From NCBI GenBank assembly GCA_036346275.1, contig CM070727.1, positions 8,237,760 through 8,301,759 on the forward strand: 64,000 bases of DNA. Direction: 5' to 3'. Shown here one piece after another: positions 9,600 to 21,450 of the stretch. The notes beneath the pieces were generated by a model that did not search any database, was not told the DNA's origin, and saw nothing but the letters and a program-made list of their open reading frames with translations. Numbering within the stretch: the stretch's first letter is position 1; each line of letters opens with the position of its first letter. Source of the stretch: Otatea glauca. Its lineage: Eukaryota > Streptophyta > Magnoliopsida > Poales > Poaceae. The translations under genes and the position numbers were made by a program.

Positions 9600-12500
9600 T
9601 GTAACATCCCGAAAAATAAAATAATAGGAAATTAAATATTTTGAATTTGAATATAATTACTTCTGATTTTTCCTGGTATTATTGGAATTTATTTGGATTT
9701 TCCTTGGATTTTTGTATTGAATGAAAAATCAAACAAATAGAATTAAAGAATGGATAATGGTGAAAAGAAAAAAAAGGTAAAAGTAAAATTTTGAAAAATT
9801 TACCATGGAACCCTAGCCATGCTGGTAAGTCAGTAAAGTCAACAAGTAAAAAAATTTATGCACATAAAAATAAATAAATAAAATGAGTGACATCTCTTTT
9901 AACTAGAAACAGTGTAAGTCAGAATTAATGTAAAATATTATAAGGTTATCTAGAGCCATAAAAATTACTATAACATCCTCAGAGAAGAATTTATCTCTGG
10001 TAAAAATTTCAGGAATTTATCATGTAATTAAGACCTCCTAAAAATTCAAAAACAGAGGCTTCGAAAATCTGAGAATTATGATGTCAGAATTTTTATAGAA
10101 TAATTACCAAATATTTTGAATTTAAATTTTTATAGAGACACCCTTAACCCAAAATAAACTCCTATAAAAAGTTTGGAAAATAATTAAGATTATTTACACC
10201 CTTAAAGAAATCAAAACCCAAAATGAAAATTCTGGCTAATGCACAGTGTCAGAATTCTAATTAATTCATTATAAGATATTTTGATCCGAAAATTTTACTA
10301 AAGCATTAAAACTACCAGAAATGTCGGTCAAAAAGTTTCACAAAATTTTACAGTGATTTGGTCGGTATTTTAATGCTTGTACTAAATTGTCCCGGCCATA
10401 CTTATCTCTTTGCCTCACTCTCTCACTGACAAGTGGGCCAACCCCTTTACCATAACCGTTCACAAAAGTAACGGAAAAACCTTTCCCTTTCACTTCCGGT
10501 GGTCCCGGGACCCACTTGTCAGCGCTGTTTTCCCCATCCCTCTCTTCTCGCGTGAGCCTGCCTCTGCCGACCGAACTCTCGCGATGTCCCCGCTGATTCC
10601 GCGCCTCCTCCGCCCGATTCGGTGCATCGCCACGCCGCTTCTGCCGACCAAAGCCATGCCTGCCCTTGGTTCTCCCGCGCCATACCTTGTCAACCTCACG
10701 TCGCCTCTGTGCCAGAGAGGAAGCTACGCCAGCTTGTCGCCTGGGACAGAACCAGCCGCAACTCCCTCTTCGCGTTCTAACCCTGTGAAGACGAATTCAC
10801 CGCCTATAAATACCAGTCAAGCATCACTAGGTAACCTCCTTTCCTTAGCCATTCTCTGCGCTGAGACTTAGAAACCAAAACCGGAGCTCCTCTTCGTTCT
10901 TCCGCAAGAAGCTCAAAGAGGGGAGAAAGCCATCCAAGCAATTCGGTGAGCATCTTTCAAAATTGATTGCGCCTAAATCCTTCTAGTGCATATGTAAACC
11001 CTTGCACATCCTCAATTCCAGTAAGCATCACTCAGTTCGCCGTCGCCACGAACGCCTTTCTTCTCCAACTCCAGCAAGACGGTGGCAGAGAGCTTTCGGC
11101 CAAGCCCGTCCAACAAACCGGTAAAATGGAATCCTCTGACCTCACTGAAGCTTATTCCGTTACCGATTCGTCCGGAGACTCATTCCTTTTTCTTCTCCGG
11201 CGAGCCTCCCCTTCCTCCGCTGCAGGCCTCCGGTGGCAGCTCACTCCGGCCATCACCGCCACCATCTGGCTCCTCCGTCGTGTGCGCACCGCCACCCTGG
11301 TGCTCCTCGAGCTCTCGGTCGAGCCCCTCCGCCGCGCCTTCGCCACCGGCGAGCTGCCCTAGCCGCCTCCTCTGTTCCTACTCACTGCGCTGTGGGCCCG
11401 TTTTGTCAGCGGCGCAAATGAAGTCATTCCAAATCGGTAAAGACGTTTTCTCCTCTGTGAAAGCGTAGTTTTGAATTTCATTTTGATTTTTCAGAAAACG
11501 AGTTAATTCAAATGCTTATAGATTTTGCATTATAACTCAAATTTGAATGAAATAAATTTCTATATTCATGTAAAATCATTTAATTTTATAATATACAATA
11601 ATATTTTGAAAATGTTCATTGGGTGAAATTGAAATTCAAATTTGAATAAAAGGCCTAAAGATATGCTTTATATAAAATTTCTGCAAACAAACTTGGAATT
11701 GAATGGAACCAATTTTAGTGAAATCCTTATGCTTCCAGAAGTTCAAATATATAAAAATATTTAAGTTTAATTTATTTTTGAACCACTTTCTATTAAAGAT
11801 TTGCATTCAATACATTAGAAATTCAAATAAGCATAACTTGAATAAAAGAAATATGAAATAAGTAAAATTTGAATTCTAAATACTAGGGTGAAAATAGAAT
11901 ACCTGAATTTTCCAAAATAATTAAGAAGTGAACTTGATTTGAACTATTTTTAAAAGTATGAAATAACCTAAGTGTAAGATGTATACATATGCATAGAAAA
12001 TCAAATAGTTAAAATATGGATCAAATGAATTCGAATAATCACCAAACCAGTTTTGATACACTCTTGACATCATAAGGATCCAATATGTGTAAAAATATTT
12101 AAGGTTTACCATGGAAAACAGTAAATGTTTAGTAGTCGAAGTTTCAATACTTGTATAATTCAAATAGTCATAACTTTCTCAAACTAACTTCAAATTTGAC
12201 AAAACCAAATCCTATAACCTTGAAAAATAATGCTCATGCTGTTATTACAAAAGTATATTATGTTTGTGTAAAGTTGAAATAAGAACATGTTAGACCCTAA
12301 TGATTGCTTATATGAAAAACATCTTGGATAAAAGCCAATCATCGCAAAATCAACTTTAAATCACTCTTAGTGTCATACCCTGTTAATGCCTGAAAAATGG
12401 GTAGATTATCTTATAGTGTGTAGTCACAATCTTATACCAAAAACTGAACCTTTGTCGTGTAGTTATAGAAACATTTAAGCATTTCTAACAGTCCATAGAA

Positions 12501-15003
12501 TATCTTGTCTAAATGCAAATATTATGAAGATCAGTTTAGAAATGATATTTGGGATATGTACTATCATATTCTAGAAAAATATTTTATTTACAACTTGCTT
12601 TTAAACTAAATCTTGTTAGTTCAATACCCTTAAAAATTATGGTCGTCGTAACCTTTAATATCATATAAGCTTTTTCGACAATGAGTATTATATCTCGTCT
12701 AAACACTAAAATGTATGAAATCAGCTTAGATATGTTCTTCAAAGTATATGCTATCCAATTCCGAAGAAATAATCTTATTTCATCATGTTTTGCATATAAA
12801 TTCTATTAGCCATATAACCCTAAGTATTATGATTAATGAGCTTCATAATATGAATAAGTGAACCTTGTGATAACAAAGAATTTTGTAGCTAATATATTTG
12901 TATCACCAGAGCCTTCTTAAAAACCATAAATAAATCCAGTAACCTAGTTTAACAGATCTAACTTATTCAAAATCCTTTTTATGCAAATCACTTAAGGCTA
13001 AGTGCTATTTGCGTAACCCTTAACTAGTGTTTTAATTCTTTTAATCCAAATAATTTTAGCATCTATAATTCGAAGTTATAAATACAAGAATTCATAATTT
13101 TAGCCTCTTGAATTCGTAAATCAAGAATATATAATCTATAAAAGAAACCATGTTTTGTTTGTCATAAAACCATTAAGTATATGAATATGTAATTACCTAA
13201 ATCGTGAGGTCTTGAAATCATAATTCAACCCTAATATATGCATGTTTTCTTTAGTGAATCTTTATTTGATGTTTTGTCTGATTTCTTTTTGCTCTTATTG
13301 AAGTTTATTATTTGCTATATTTTTCGATTGATCGACGTGTAGAATTCGACGTCCATTCCTCTGTCGTTGCCTCCGTCATCTACGACCACGTCTTCGTCGT
13401 AAGCAATAAATAAGCAAGGCAAGCACCCCTTTTGACCATCTTGATCCCAGCATTTAATTGCATTGTGTTTATTAAAATGTTTCATGCATGCGTTTATTTT
13501 CTGTAAATTCGCTATTTTGATGTGCTGGTAGTTATACCTGTTGTCTCATGAAACTTCCTTGATAAGTATGAATATGTGAACCTTGATAACCATAGATTAA
13601 GCATATACATTATTTAATGTTATCATGGGTATATGCGATTACTTTTTATCCATGCTTAGCCATACTTTTAGAACTAATGAGAATGATGATCAGATCAAAA
13701 CTTGTTTCTTGAGAAATGGAAAATGTTGGAAATGAAGCTGTTGGTTATGGGTTTTTTGATTAAAAACCCAAAATAAAACTATGGTTTTTGATGCGGGCGA
13801 TTATTGGCAATAGCCGGAGGTGCAGAGGGATTTGCACGTAGTGTAGGGTGGAGTGTCGCCCGTGTCGGTTTAAGGACCGAACTTTGTGTTGTATGATCTA
13901 AGATAATCCGTACAACCACAAGTGTTTGTATGGGACATCCTTAAACCAATTAAGTTACCTAGTTTAACTTTGTATTTATGGAAGGCGGGAGATTGCACAA
14001 GCATTCCTTTCCAGGTCTGCTTGTAGGGGTTTCTACATACCAATGCAACGGTGTACGCCTTGCCATGAACAGAAACATGGTGTGGGGTGTTGCGTGAAAG
14101 GAACCACGTCTTGGGTGTGTGTTTCTGTTTCTATGGCGAGGGCTCAACGTCCCAGACTGGTGCAAAGTTAACTTAGATAATGTAAAGGTTTTCGTCATGA
14201 ACATTTTGGCCACACGCCAAAGGTGCGTGAAACATGCGGCAAAAAGAAAAGATCATAACTTGTGGGTAAAGTTATACACCTATGCAGAGTGTAAATCTAA
14301 TCGATTAGCCGTCCCCTCGGTCATGGGAAACTTGGTGAACTTGCACTAGTTAAATGTTTTGTTTTTTCTAAAATGGGTTTTGGTTTGGAACCTGTTTAGC
14401 AGCTGTTGTTTTTCTTGTCAAAGGACCGACATTGTTGGATTCCATTTCTGGATTATTCGATGCTCACGAAGGGTTGTGAGTATTACTTATGCTTTACTTA
14501 TTTCATATCAGTCAACTTGCTCTTACAAATTCCGTTTACAAATAACTTGATTTCACAATATCGATTCTGCTTTATGCAAATTAACTGTAGTAGCCTCCTT
14601 TGAAATGGCCTGCATATATTATAGGTTTTGTTAAAAGTCTTGCGGAGTATGAAAGTACTCACCCTTGCTTATATGTTGTTTTTAGGTGGATAAGTTAGCG
14701 AAGCTTCGAGGTTTCTTTCGTCGCAGGTTGCGGGATTTTCTTCACCGTGATCTTTCTAGGGTTTATGCCTTGTCAGTTGCCTGCGGGTTTGGATGGGCAC
14801 ACTACAAGACTTTGCTTCTTTTCCTGCTATATCTCTGAGTTGTAAAGTTTTCTTTATGTAATAGCTTCCGCTTAATTAATTCCGTTGTATGGTTGTGATT
14901 CCAATTGGTGTGTATGTGCGTACTAGCTACTGATCATGGGACTAGTACATAATGCACATTAGATTTCCATTTTTGCAGTTATGTAAAAATGGGGGTCGCT
15001 ACA
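9600..15003 (+). mobile_element. Solo LTR, 5.4 kb, Gypsy-type
   Basis: It starts TGTAACATCCCGAAAA, ends GGGGGTCGCTACA, and is flanked by the 5-bp duplication TGCAC (9595-9599 and 15004-15008). hAT B at 54930 shows the empty site (CTGCACGGTC). No internal retrotransposon genes and no second copy of the ends were seen, so it reads as one very long LTR left by recombination. It has a GC-rich block at 10400-11470 with a TATA box (CTATAAATA, 10804-10812), then about 2 kb of AT-rich DNA. It shares CTTGTCAGTTGCCTG and TGGGACTAGTAC with the solo LTR at 49184-52428. Open frames in it are not recognisable proteins. Confidence 0.8.
10804..10812 (+). promoter_or_regulatory. TATA box of the 5.4 kb solo LTR
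   Basis: CTATAAATA in a GC-rich context, about 1.2 kb into the LTR. It is followed by a GC-rich transcribed-leader-like region with a possible donor near 10945. Confidence 0.4.
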
Positions 15004-15149
15004 TGCACGGTCAAAAGAGAAGACGAGGCCAATAAAGAAAGCGAAGATGGAGCGCAAGGGATGCCATAGATTGTCATTGACATGCTGGTCTAGAACAGTG
15101 ATGCCCACATGTTAGTCACACTTCTCTTTCCCTTGTCTGGGCCCGAGCA

Positions 15150-15890
15150 CCACCCCGAACGCCGTCGAGCCATGAAGTTGGTGGGCTCCACTGTCACACC
15201 CCTTTCCTACCTCACCTAGCCAAGTCACCTCCCCTTCCAAGTTTCAATCCCTTCCTTAACTCCTCCACTGCTCCCTACTACTCCAATGCCAGCACTGTGC
15301 CGCCTCCGACCATTGCATCTCCACCACCTCCTGCCACCTGGCTCCCCTGCCTCCAGCCACCCCAGTTGCGCCACCCCAACCAACCTCACTCCCTCCCTTG
15401 CCACGCCCGCCAACCCACCGCCCTCCACTCCCTCTGCATCCCCTCCCGCGCCATCATCCACCCCAGCAATCCCATCCACACCATCGCCCTCCTCCCAAGG
15501 ACTCCCGCTACCTTGTCGCCGCCCTCAGACACGCCCTCCCCACTATCATTAGGCGGGAGGTTGTTGCCGTTGTAAGGGGGTTGGGGGAGGTCGCCGTCCA
15601 CGCGCGAGCCACCCATCCCTAAAGTCACCATCGCATTCAATGAGGGGCGGTGGCTCACCTCGTGGGGGATGCTCACACCAGGAGGTGGAAGGATCGTGGA
15701 GGTGGTAGCCGGGGCGAAGGTCGCAGACACTAGGAAGCAGCACGGGCCTCGGAGGGGCGGGTGGTGGTGGTGGTGCGGCGGCATGGGGTGGCGTTGGTCG
15801 CCGGGCGGAGGAGGGAGGAGGAGGATGCCATGTCCGTCCGGGAGAGGGGAGATGGACGTTGCTCGGTTGCCGTGTTGGGAGATTTTGGAT
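15150..15890. other. GC-rich cargo inside hAT A
   Basis: About 740 bp of C/G-rich sequence between the AT-rich hAT ends, conserved in hAT B (55070-55800) with scattered differences. Several overlapping frames on both strands are proline-, serine- or arginine-rich low-complexity products. Small indels between the copies shift every frame, which argues against a selected protein. It may be a captured gene fragment (Pack-type); the donor is not recognised. Confidence 0.45.
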
Positions 15891-16545
15891 ACCTGGTAGG
15901 ATTATCTTTGGAAATATCCGACAATATTCTTGATCCCGAATCCAACACCGAATCCGAATCTAAATATCCGAAATCGAATCCGAATTCGAAAAATATCACA
16001 ATGACTAGCCAAATCTAATCCGAACATATCCGGTCGGTCGGCATATATCCGATCCGATTGTATTCCTAGGAGTAGTTGTGTCCTTTGCTTCGATGGATTA
16101 CTTCTCTACCACAAGTGGGAGCCCAAAAAAATGCAAATAATTCATGCACAATATGTCAACTAGCCAACCGAATCCAAACGGATGTCATACATGCTAGCTC
16201 AGGTTTCAGCCCCAAAGTGGTCTCAAAAGATAAAATAAAACTTAGGTGTACACCAACCAACAGCATTTTTCCGAGGATCACCGATCAACAGCTAGCTGCA
16301 AAAGAATTAGACTCATTCCAAGTAATTTGTTAAGTATAGTTTGTTACAACTGTACTTTGTTAAGTACGTTCGGCATTCCAATGATCTATGTAATCAACCC
16401 AGAACACACGTAACCAGCTTTTCAAATTGTGAGAGGGAACCGGACGGTGCCTGTTTTGGCATTATTGTCACAGGTCCTTTAGTCATCCATGGCTCCACGA
16501 AACATTGCACAGTGATTTACAAGAAAAACTGTACCGCGGCTCGAT

Positions 16546-16556
16546 CTATTTATAAC
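16546..16556 (+). promoter_or_regulatory. TATA box of WAK copy A
   Basis: CTATTTATAAC about 130 bp before the start codon, identical at the equivalent place in copy B (56496-56506). The surrounding 16070-16680 is conserved between copies. Confidence 0.6.
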
Positions 16557-16685
16557 ATCAAACTTACAGCACTGTTACTCTATCAGAACTCAGAACACGA
16601 CCGATCCACCGCCAAGCACACCGGCCGTGCGCTGCACACGGCGGCCACCCACCAGCCTTGTAAATTTTGACAGAACCACCAAGTG

Positions 16686-17129
16686 ATGAAGTATTCGAGT
16701 AGGCTTCTTGTTCCTGTCCGTCTTTTGCTCTTCCTTTCGGCCGGCGTCTGGGTGCTAGCCGCCGCGGCCGACTTCCCGGCGGTACGCCTAGGCTGCCAGC
16801 CGAGGTGCGGCGCCGTCGACATCCCGTACCCGTTTGGCATCGGCGATGAGTGCGCGATCCATCCTGGTTTCGGCATCGACTGCAAGGACGTCAACGGCAC
16901 GAAAAAGCCTTTCAAGGGGGATTTTGAGGTGACAAAAATATCCGTGCCCGAAGCCAAAGCATGGATGATGATGGGCATCTCCTGGCAGTGCTACGACCGG
17001 AAGACGAGCAAGATGAAGGACAGTTTTTTTCTCAACAACTTCACCAACACACCCTTCAGGCTCTCGAACGTGGATAACAAACTTATCGTCATCGGGTGCA
17101 ACACGCTCGCCTATATGACGAGTGCTTCT
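16686..17129 (+). CDS. WAK A exon 1: signal peptide and galacturonan-binding domain
   Basis: It encodes MKYSSRLLVPVRLLLFLSAG, a clear signal peptide with an Ala-rich cleavage region. Next comes CQPRCGAVDIPYPFGIG with DECAIHPGF and IDCKD, the cysteine pattern of the GUB_WAK_bind domain that contacts pectin. It ends after ...NTLAYMTSAS at the donor TCT|GTACGT, phase 0. Asn-X-Thr sites (NGTK, NFTN) suggest glycosylation. Confidence 0.85.
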
Positions 17130-17239
17130 GTACGTACTTTCGCATCTTTTTTATCCTATTCTCTACACAAGCTCAACTATAATAGTAGAGGTCTATCCGA
17201 GATTTGGATTGCCAACTGTGGATGAATCCATATCTGTAT

Positions 17240-18430
17240 TACAAAAAACGGTGAGTAGAGTGAGGTGAATAAAAGCCAAATAATTTTTTTTCTCAAAAAT
17301 TCAAGTCACATCTCTAACTACAAGAGCCAACAAAAAGGCTCAGCCAAGCCAACTCCTGGCAAAAAGTCCAGTACTTTAGGGTGAATATTAATATCAGGAT
17401 GAACAATAAAATCAACACGATTTCAAAAACAAAAATCGAAATAACTTTTGATCGACTAATTCAAATCCTGTGAAATTTTGTATGCACTTTCCTATGCACG
17501 TCAGGAACCTATCCCAATCTTCAAACGCAGGGATTAGTGTCAAAGTTCCAACCTTTTTCAGTTCGAAGAAAGGTTACACCAAGACCGAGATAAACTCACA
17601 AACTTCACCTTGAGTTTGTTCGTGGGGATTTGATGATCAAGATGATCTCTCACATATCACAGCAAGCAATAACACCAAAGAAACACTCCTCAAATGTGCA
17701 AGAAAAGATCTACTGGTTTCTTAAGAAGAACATTAGGGATTTTGTTTAAAGCTTGTCTAGATAATTGAGATATAATCTACAAAAGATTTATCTATCAATC
17801 ATTCATCCTTAGTAACACAAGATCAAGGGAGAAAGAAATCAAAGAGAGATCAAAGACTCAAAAAGAGGGGAGACCAAAAACTTAAACTAGAGTAAGTTCT
17901 AATGGATCTTACTGGGTTGGAATATATTCTAGATGAACTTCTCAATCTCTTATGCGTCCTAGATTCAGTAGAGACAAAGCAAGTAGATGGGGATGAAGCA
18001 CAACTCAAGTGGCAAGAAAGAACCAAGCAAAAATACAAGAACAAAAATAAATTTCAGAATATAGATAAACTTGGATCTTGTATTGCTTAGAGAGGGATGG
18101 TTACAAAGCCACACATTCAGGTAGGAAAAGCTCAAAGGAGCATAAAGAATCAAAAAAAATTCTTCTCTAAGACTTCTCTCAAACTTGATTCAAACAGAGT
18201 TAGTGTGGATGCATCTCTCCACCCCTCTATTTATAATAAACTGGGAGCAACCTCTACCTTTATATGACTTTCTTGGCCCCCAAGAAATCTCATCAAGGGT
18301 TGAGATTCACTCCCTCACTCATACATAAGCTAACTCAAAATCCAATAACATAACGAGTTTTCATCATACCCTTTAACACTAATTTAACATCTACTCCACC
18401 CACAAACCCTTAATCTAATTATCCTCCTTC
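17240..18430 (-). mobile_element. LTR-like fragment in WAK A intron 1
   Basis: Absent from copy B intron 1, where the flanks GCCAACTGTGG and CTAGTTGTTGA lie almost together. Reverse-complement matches to 29152-30130 include GATCATCAAATCCCCACGA and ATCAAAAGTTA, so both belong to one LTR family. TTATAAATAGAGGGG on the minus strand near 18235 is a plausible TATA box. Ends are not defined. Confidence 0.5.
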
Positions 18431-18469
18431 GCTTGAGTAGGGCTCAAGATAGTACCTTGGATCATTTAG

Positions 18470-18900
18470 TCTGTGACCACTTTAGTTCATGACCACTCTT
18501 GGCTATAATCATTCTTGGCTATGACTACTCTTGGCTTTGATCACTCAAAGCCACTCTTAACCACGACCACTCACTGGCTATGACCACTTCCTTACAGATC
18601 ACAACAACTATCCTAGATATCACGACAACTTACTTAGAGATCATGGCCACTCCTTCAGATGTCACAATCACTACCCCAAAGGTCTCAACCACTCCCTAGA
18701 GGTCACAACCACTTCCTTATAGGTCACGACCACTCTCTAAGAGGTCACGACCATTACCTTAGAGATCACAGCCACTTTAGGAACGAATATTCTAGAGGTT
18801 ACAACCACTCTAGGAATGACCACTCTAGATGTTACGACCACTCTAGAGTGTGGCCACTTAAGGGCTTCATGACCACTCTAGGGTGTGACCACTTAACTCG
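18470..18900. repeat. Degenerate minisatellite, about 21-bp unit
   Basis: Imperfect repeats of the type AGGTCACGACCACTCCCTA. Because the unit is near 21 bp, a plus-strand frame (18659-18988) encodes a heptad-like RGHDHSL repeat. Copy number is roughly 15-20 by eye. It lies between the LTR-like fragment and the CACTA element in intron 1. Confidence 0.6.
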
Positions 18901-19299
18901 AATTGCTCAAAACCAAAGTAAACTCATTTCAAACTCAAATCTGAGAACCACAAGCTCAAAAACGATCAAATACTCATCACAAACATGAGCAGTCCATTAT
19001 ATGGCCTCTCAATCACTACTACAGAAAGGTTTATATTAGACACTTCAACACAGACGGTTAGGACAAACCGTCTGTGATAAAGAACATCACTGACGGTTCT
19101 ATAGTGAAACTGTCAGTGAAACAATCACAGACGGTACTCTTCATGAACCGTCAGTGATATACATAATATCACAGACGGTTTTAGTTAAAACCCGTTTGTG
19201 ATAATATCACAAATGATTTTAAATACGAACCGTCTGTGATAAGTTCACATCACAGACGGTTCTAACTAAGAACCTTCTGTGATATGATCTCAAACCACT

Positions 19300-19730
19300 A
19301 TATAAACATACCGATAGAGCTTCGTAGCGCATATCCATACATTTCGTCTCCCTCAAACCCTAGCCCCCCAGCGTTCCTCCTCCTGGGCGACCTCCTCCCC
19401 GGCGAAGTCCTCCCTAGCATCCTCCTCCTAGGCTACCTCCTTCGCACAGATCATTCACTTACCCTAGCTGACGCTTCATCTGTCGCCGACGATTCGTCCC
19501 CCGCTGCGACGCCTCCCCCTGATGACCTCACCGACGCCCCCGGCCTCGGCGCGTCCTTGGCCGACATCTCCCCTCGTGCCCTCGACCTCCCCTCACCGGT
19601 GGCTACACGCATCGGTCGCCCTCGAGCCCGAGGCTGTGGAGGCGACAACGACCATCCCAGCCGTGAGCATCCTCCTCCCCGCCGGCTACTCCTCCTCCTC
19701 CCCGTCGAACTCCTCGTCGGTGATCAGTAG
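19300..19730 (+). other. Possible captured gene fragment in the CACTA element
   Basis: It opens with a leader-like CTCAAACCCTAGCC and is GC-rich and codon-like, unlike the flanking AT-rich CACTA DNA. One frame of about 148 codons runs through 19284-19730 and gives a Pro/Leu/Asp-rich product; another runs 19522-19830. I recognise no family. It may be the 5' leader and first exon of a host gene carried by the transposon. Confidence 0.4.
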
Positions 19731-20602
19731 CCTGTGTCATTGTGTTAATAGATTAATGGTTGTGATTGTGAAGCATCATCATGTGATTTTGATTGTAAAG
19801 CATCGATATCTACCTAGGGCTTGCTTGTGATTGTGAACTAGTGTCAATTGCTATACTTGCTCTTGGATACATTGATTCTAATCATGTTGCAGACACAATA
19901 GCAGTCACATTTGCTACACAGTATAAATGCGTGTGATATAGACAGTATGTCCATACATTAGTTCATATGTGACTCGTAGAAATCACATTTGCTTGATGTT
20001 GTTCAGTCAATTTGCATTATTAGAACAGTAATACAAAGATGCATGCTTGGGTATCACATTTGCATGGATCTTTAGTAATATAATGCATTGATTGCTAGCA
20101 TCTCTAGTTGCAGAATACATGATGATATTATATGGAATTTTGGATGGATTATATATGCCTGTAAATCAGAACATTGGCAACCCCGAATGTAAGCTGTTGA
20201 CTTATATATATTGGTTAGCTTTAATATCTTAATTTACCTGTTTGCAGTTTAGCTGTCAGTACTAACAGATAATAAATTTAATTTTAAGAAACAAAGTATA
20301 CAAATGCAAGGTCAGATAGCCTAACCTGCTTTTCAAAATAGCCAACAACAGTGTGAGGTTGACTTATATATATTGGCTACGACCATCGTGGAGTTGCCAT
20401 TTTTGTGTACTATTTTATAAATGTTTCTATTTGAAGACACCACATATACATGTGTATATGAAGCAATTGCAAGGACATGGTAGTACTTGCCTGTCAACCA
20501 ATAATGTTTAGACTACGCGGCATAAAATAAATTGAAAGAACATTTCATGATTTTGGAGAACTTTTTCTATCTTTCTTACCTAATCCAATTCTCCAACACG
20601 CT

Positions 20603-21450
20603 ACCGTCTGTGATCCTCTTTTTTTCCCTGACACCCCAGCAGAACTTCCATCATTAGTATGTGTTGTTCGAAATTTTCTTCTGCTTAGGTATTTCTGCAA
20701 CGAAATTTATAAGGTACAACCAAGTTATAGATTTAGTAATTGAATATCTAAACTTCCTAGATGCATCGAGGCAGCGACATCGATCGGGATCGTCTTAAAA
20801 TATGAAGTTTTGTAGCACTTTCATCTCTTTCTTATTATAATATTGATGGATTCTAAGGTAAAATCCATTTCATTCCACAGTTCGTCCTGAAAGGTGTCAT
20901 GCGCTGATTTATCGTTATCACTATGTCCTCATCTCTGAATGAGAATACCGTAGGCAGCCATGCTTCTTGAATTATAGAGTTGATTAAGTCATCGTATGGA
21001 GTTGATTAAATTATCGTATGGCACTATACGATAATTTAATCAACTCCATACGATGACTTAATCAACTCTATAATTCAAGAAGCATGGTTGCCTACGGTAT
21101 TCCCATTCGGGGATGAGGATAAAGTGAAAACGATAAATCAGAGCATGACAGCGTTCATGAATCATGACGAACTGTGGAATGAAATAGATTTTACCTTAGA
21201 ATCCATCAATATTATAATAAGAAAGAGATGAAAGTGCTACAAAACTTCATATTTTAAGACGATCCTGATCAGACAAGCTGTTGCCTCGATGCATCTAGGA
21301 AGTTTAGATATTCAATTACTAAATCTATAACTTGGTTGTGCCTTATAAATTTCGTTGCAGAAATACCTAAGCAGGAAAAAATTTCGAACAACACATACTA
21401 ATAATGGAAGTTCTGCTGGGGTGTGGAAAAAAAAGAGGATCACAGACGGT
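20603..21450. repeat. 848-bp near-perfect palindrome (long hairpin) inside the CACTA element
   Basis: The left arm (20603-21019) and right arm (about 21026-21450) are reverse complements with roughly 93-95% identity by eye and a loop of about 6 nt at 21020-21025. The arms end in the CACTA subterminal motif ACCGTCTGTGATCCTC and its complement. Differences include one 9-bp indel and scattered substitutions. The right arm has a plus-strand frame of about 60 codons (including AWLPTVFPFGDEDK and MNHDELWNEIDF) that looks protein-like, so the arms may derive from a gene. I do not recognise it. Confidence 0.85.

Larger units (their letters stand above)
9328..16069. mobile_element. hAT element A with GC-rich cargo, split by a solo LTR
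   Basis: The left end AAGGGTGTAATCGG and right end CGATTGTATTCCTAG form an imperfect terminal inverted repeat. Flanks are GTGTAGTT (9320-9327) and GAGTAGTT (16070-16077), an 8-bp duplication with one change. Subterminal sequence is rich in GATACGGATAT and TCCGAATCC words, as in Ac/Ds-like elements. Removing the 5404-bp LTR insertion leaves about 1.33 kb, matching hAT B (54667-56013) at the same target site. No transposase is present, so the element is non-autonomous. Confidence 0.75.

Noticed and set aside
10410..11468. Frames of 128-153 codons in the 5.4 kb solo LTR
   Set aside because: Low-complexity products in a GC-rich LTR leader; not conserved in the related 3.2 kb LTR.
15286..15784. 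Pro- or His-rich frames in the hAT cargo
   Set aside because: Frames shift between hAT A and hAT B; no recognisable domain.
16683..16685. GTG upstream of the WAK A ATG as the start
   Set aside because: Plant nuclear genes start at ATG; ATG 16686 gives the expected signal peptide and matches ATG 56634 in copy B.
18470..18900. Spaced repeats as a CRISPR-like array
   Set aside because: Repeats are degenerate and contiguous with no unique spacers, in a plant genome; it is a minisatellite.
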